Shown: one piece after another, positions 21,014-22,417 of the stretch
Numbering within the stretch: the stretch's first letter is position 1
Layout of the letters: each line of letters starts with the position of its first letter
Source of the DNA: a virus
DNA: 22,417 nt
IMG/VR virus record: IMGVR_UViG_3300033183_000035
Location: 1 to 22,417 of that record
Strand: one strand, 5' to 3'
Made by a program: the position numbers and the translations under genes
The notes under the pieces: generated by a model
Told to the model about the DNA's origin: nothing
The model's database searches: none
Seen by the model: the letters and a program-made list of their open reading frames with translations, nothing else

Positions 21014-22417
21014 ATGGGTACTGGTTACACTAGAAATGATGTCAGTAACAATATTGCAGACGGGAATATAATTTCGGCTAGTGATATTGATGGAGAGTAT
21101 GACGCTATTGAAGCGGCATTTAACTCGTCCACAGGTCATACACACGATGGTACTTCAGCAGAAGGTGGACCAATTACAGTTGTTGGTCCTGTACAAGACC
21201 TTGTTGTAAGTGCCACCGAGGTTAAACCAAAGACGACAAATACACTTGACTTGGGTACATCTTCACTGCTCTACAAAGATGCGTATCTGCAAGGCAATAT
21301 GTATTTCCGTGATACTGCACTTAAAATTGTATCAAGTGCAGATGGTCAACTTGATATTGACGCAGACGTTGAAGTTGAAATTACTGCACCTACCCTTGAC
21401 ATTGATGCTTCTACCGCTGTAACCATCGACACTACCACACTCACAATCACAGGTTCTGCGAATATTACAGGTGACCTAGACGTTGACAACATCAACATCA
21501 ACGGCAACACCATCTCAAGCACCGACACGAACGGTAACATCGCTCTAACGCCGAACGGTACAGGTGAGGTAGACATTAGCAAGGTGGACATTGACAGCGG
21601 CAACATTGACGGAACAACCATCGGTGCATCTTCTGCTGCTGCTGGCAGCTTCACCACCCTGCAAGCTGACACTAGCCTGAATGTTGATGGCACAGCAGTC
21701 ACAGACGGCCTCACTGTTGCTGGCAACGTATCAGTAGACGGCGGCACGATTAAACTTGACGGGAATTACCCTGTTGGTTCAAACAACGTGGCGTTGGGTG
21801 ATACTGCGCTGGATAGCATTGCTTCTGGTGGCACAAGAAACACAGCAATTGGCTATTCTGCTGGAACGGCTTTGACGACACAAGGATATAACGTTTTTGT
21901 CGGTTCTTACTCTGGGGATGGCGCTACTGGTAGCAGTAACGTAGCTGTCGGGGATGTTACTCTGAGAAACTCATCAGGAAGTTACAACACAGCCATTGGT
22001 GGAGAAGCACTAAACTCCAACACCACCGCATCCAAAAACACCGCTGTGGGGTATCAGGCTGGGTATAGTAATACGACAGGCACTCCTTACACCTTTATCG
22101 GTTATCAAGCAGGTTATGGTCAAACAGCAGGAACGGGTGGTGGCACAGCATTAGGGTATCGTGCTTTATACGCCAGTGGTGGCCCAGTTGGTAATACGGC
22201 TATCGGACATGAGTCTATGTATAGTACGACAAATTCAGGTGATAATAACACAGCGTTAGGGCATCAATCTCTATACTCAAACACCACCGCATCCAACAAC
22301 ACGGCTGTGGGGTATCAGTCCCTTTATGCAAACACCACTGGTGCGGCTAATGCGGCTGTTGGTTATCAGTCGCTATATGCAAACACCACTGGCACACGCC
22401 TTGTTGCTATGGGTGAC
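21014..22417 (+). CDS. Tail fibre protein, 3' truncated
   Basis: The frame is open from ATG 21014 to the last base of the window (468 codons), with no stop. The N-terminus (GTGYTRNDVSNNIADGNIIS, SDIDGEYDAIEAAFNSS, GHTHDGTSAEGGPI) is the virion-attachment type seen on marine phage fibres. The next part (LDLGTSSLLYKDAYLQGNMY, LDIDADVEVEITAPTLDIDA) is a beta-helical shaft. From about residue 250 many copies of N-TAxGYxSLYxNTTG follow, of the YadA-head-like kind, with period about 17. It would recognise the host surface. Base composition changes near 21440 toward C/G-ending codons, suggesting that the shaft and repeats came by recombination. Confidence 0.85.
   Translation, partial: MGTGYTRNDVSNNIADGNIISASDIDGEYDAIEAAFNSSTGHTHDGTSAEGGPITVVGPVQDLVVSATEVKPKTTNTLDLGTSSLLYKDAYLQGNMYFRDTALKIVSSADGQLDIDADVEVEITAPTLDIDASTAVTIDTTTLTITGSANITGDLDVDNININGNTISSTDTNGNIALTPNGTGEVDISKVDIDSGNIDGTTIGASSAAAGSFTTLQADTSLNVDGTAVTDGLTVAGNVSVDGGTIKLDGNYPVGSNNVALGDTALDSIASGGTRNTAIGYSAGTALTTQGYNVFVGSYSGDGATGSSNVAVGDVTLRNSSGSYNTAIGGEALNSNTTASKNTAVGYQAGYSNTTGTPYTFIGYQAGYGQTAGTGGGTALGYRALYASGGPVGNTAIGHESMYSTTNSGDNNTALGHQSLYSNTTASNNTAVGYQSLYANTTGAANAAVGYQSLYANTTGTRLVAMGD
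22019..22403 (+). repeat. DNA repeats in the fibre gene
   Basis: A 39-nt unit at 22019-22057 recurs at 22280-22318 with two differences (37/39 identical). A tandem 51-nt unit starts at 22304 and 22355, sharing GGTTATCAG-type and GCAAACACCACTGG blocks. They encode the 17-residue AVGYQSLYANTTG repeats. Near-identical copies allow slippage or recombination to change fibre length. Confidence 0.7.

Noticed and set aside
1-22417. CRISPR arrays, transposons, rRNA or tRNA genes
   Set aside because: No regularly spaced identical repeats with unique spacers, no transposase or terminal inverted repeats around a gene, and no cloverleaf seen; repeats are coding or the single dyad described.

Overview
The window is a contiguous, almost entirely plus-strand, tightly packed block of a tailed bacteriophage genome (Caudoviricetes). 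It carries the whole virion-morphogenesis and lysis region: small virion-type proteins, holin and lysozyme, terminase, portal, scaffold, major capsid protein, head-tail adaptor, tail tube/nozzle protein and the start of a tail fibre. Several short proteins look like ones I recognise from seawater viral assemblies (DUF5754-like, DUF5872-like, KGG-rich peptides, a 3-TM GTA-type holin). The adaptor plus large nozzle-like pair without a visible tape-measure gene suggests a short-tailed (podovirus-like) particle. The sequence is moderately AT-rich. The host cannot be named from this sequence; a marine Gram-negative bacterium is the natural guess.

Layout: 1-978 is a run of very small basic genes with 1-nt or 4-nt start/stop overlaps. 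975-2237 is one structural gene interrupted by an in-frame TAA. 2239-3651 holds a small virion protein, a DUF5872-type protein, a short secreted-looking protein and a C-terminally anchored membrane protein. A consensus sigma70 promoter (3653-3681) then starts what looks like a leaderless transcript covering 3688-3936, a 3-TM holin, a second small membrane protein and, after a 125-nt gap with a long dyad, a T4-type lysozyme.

5213-8206 is the packaging module: small terminase, an accessory DNA-binding-type protein, and a large terminase whose Walker A codons are split by a 787-nt group I intron encoding a GIY-YIG homing endonuclease. 8219-13851 is portal, a small helical protein and a 1122-residue multi-domain protein ending in a Hint (intein/hedgehog-type) self-cleavage domain. 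13928-14803 is the scaffold.

14814-16575 reads as a dedicated capsid transcription unit: consensus promoter, about 200-nt leader with four hairpins, major capsid gene, candidate decoration gene, intrinsic terminator. 16597-22417 carries tail and adaptor genes and an open-ended fibre gene built of 17-residue repeats. No tRNA, CRISPR array, transposon or integrase is visible, and no minus-strand gene is convincing.

The most notable points are the P-loop intron with its readable core structure, the single nonsense codon in an otherwise intact structural gene, the structured capsid leader, the 19-bp dyad before the lysozyme, and the promoter placed so that transcription starts on the A of an ATG.
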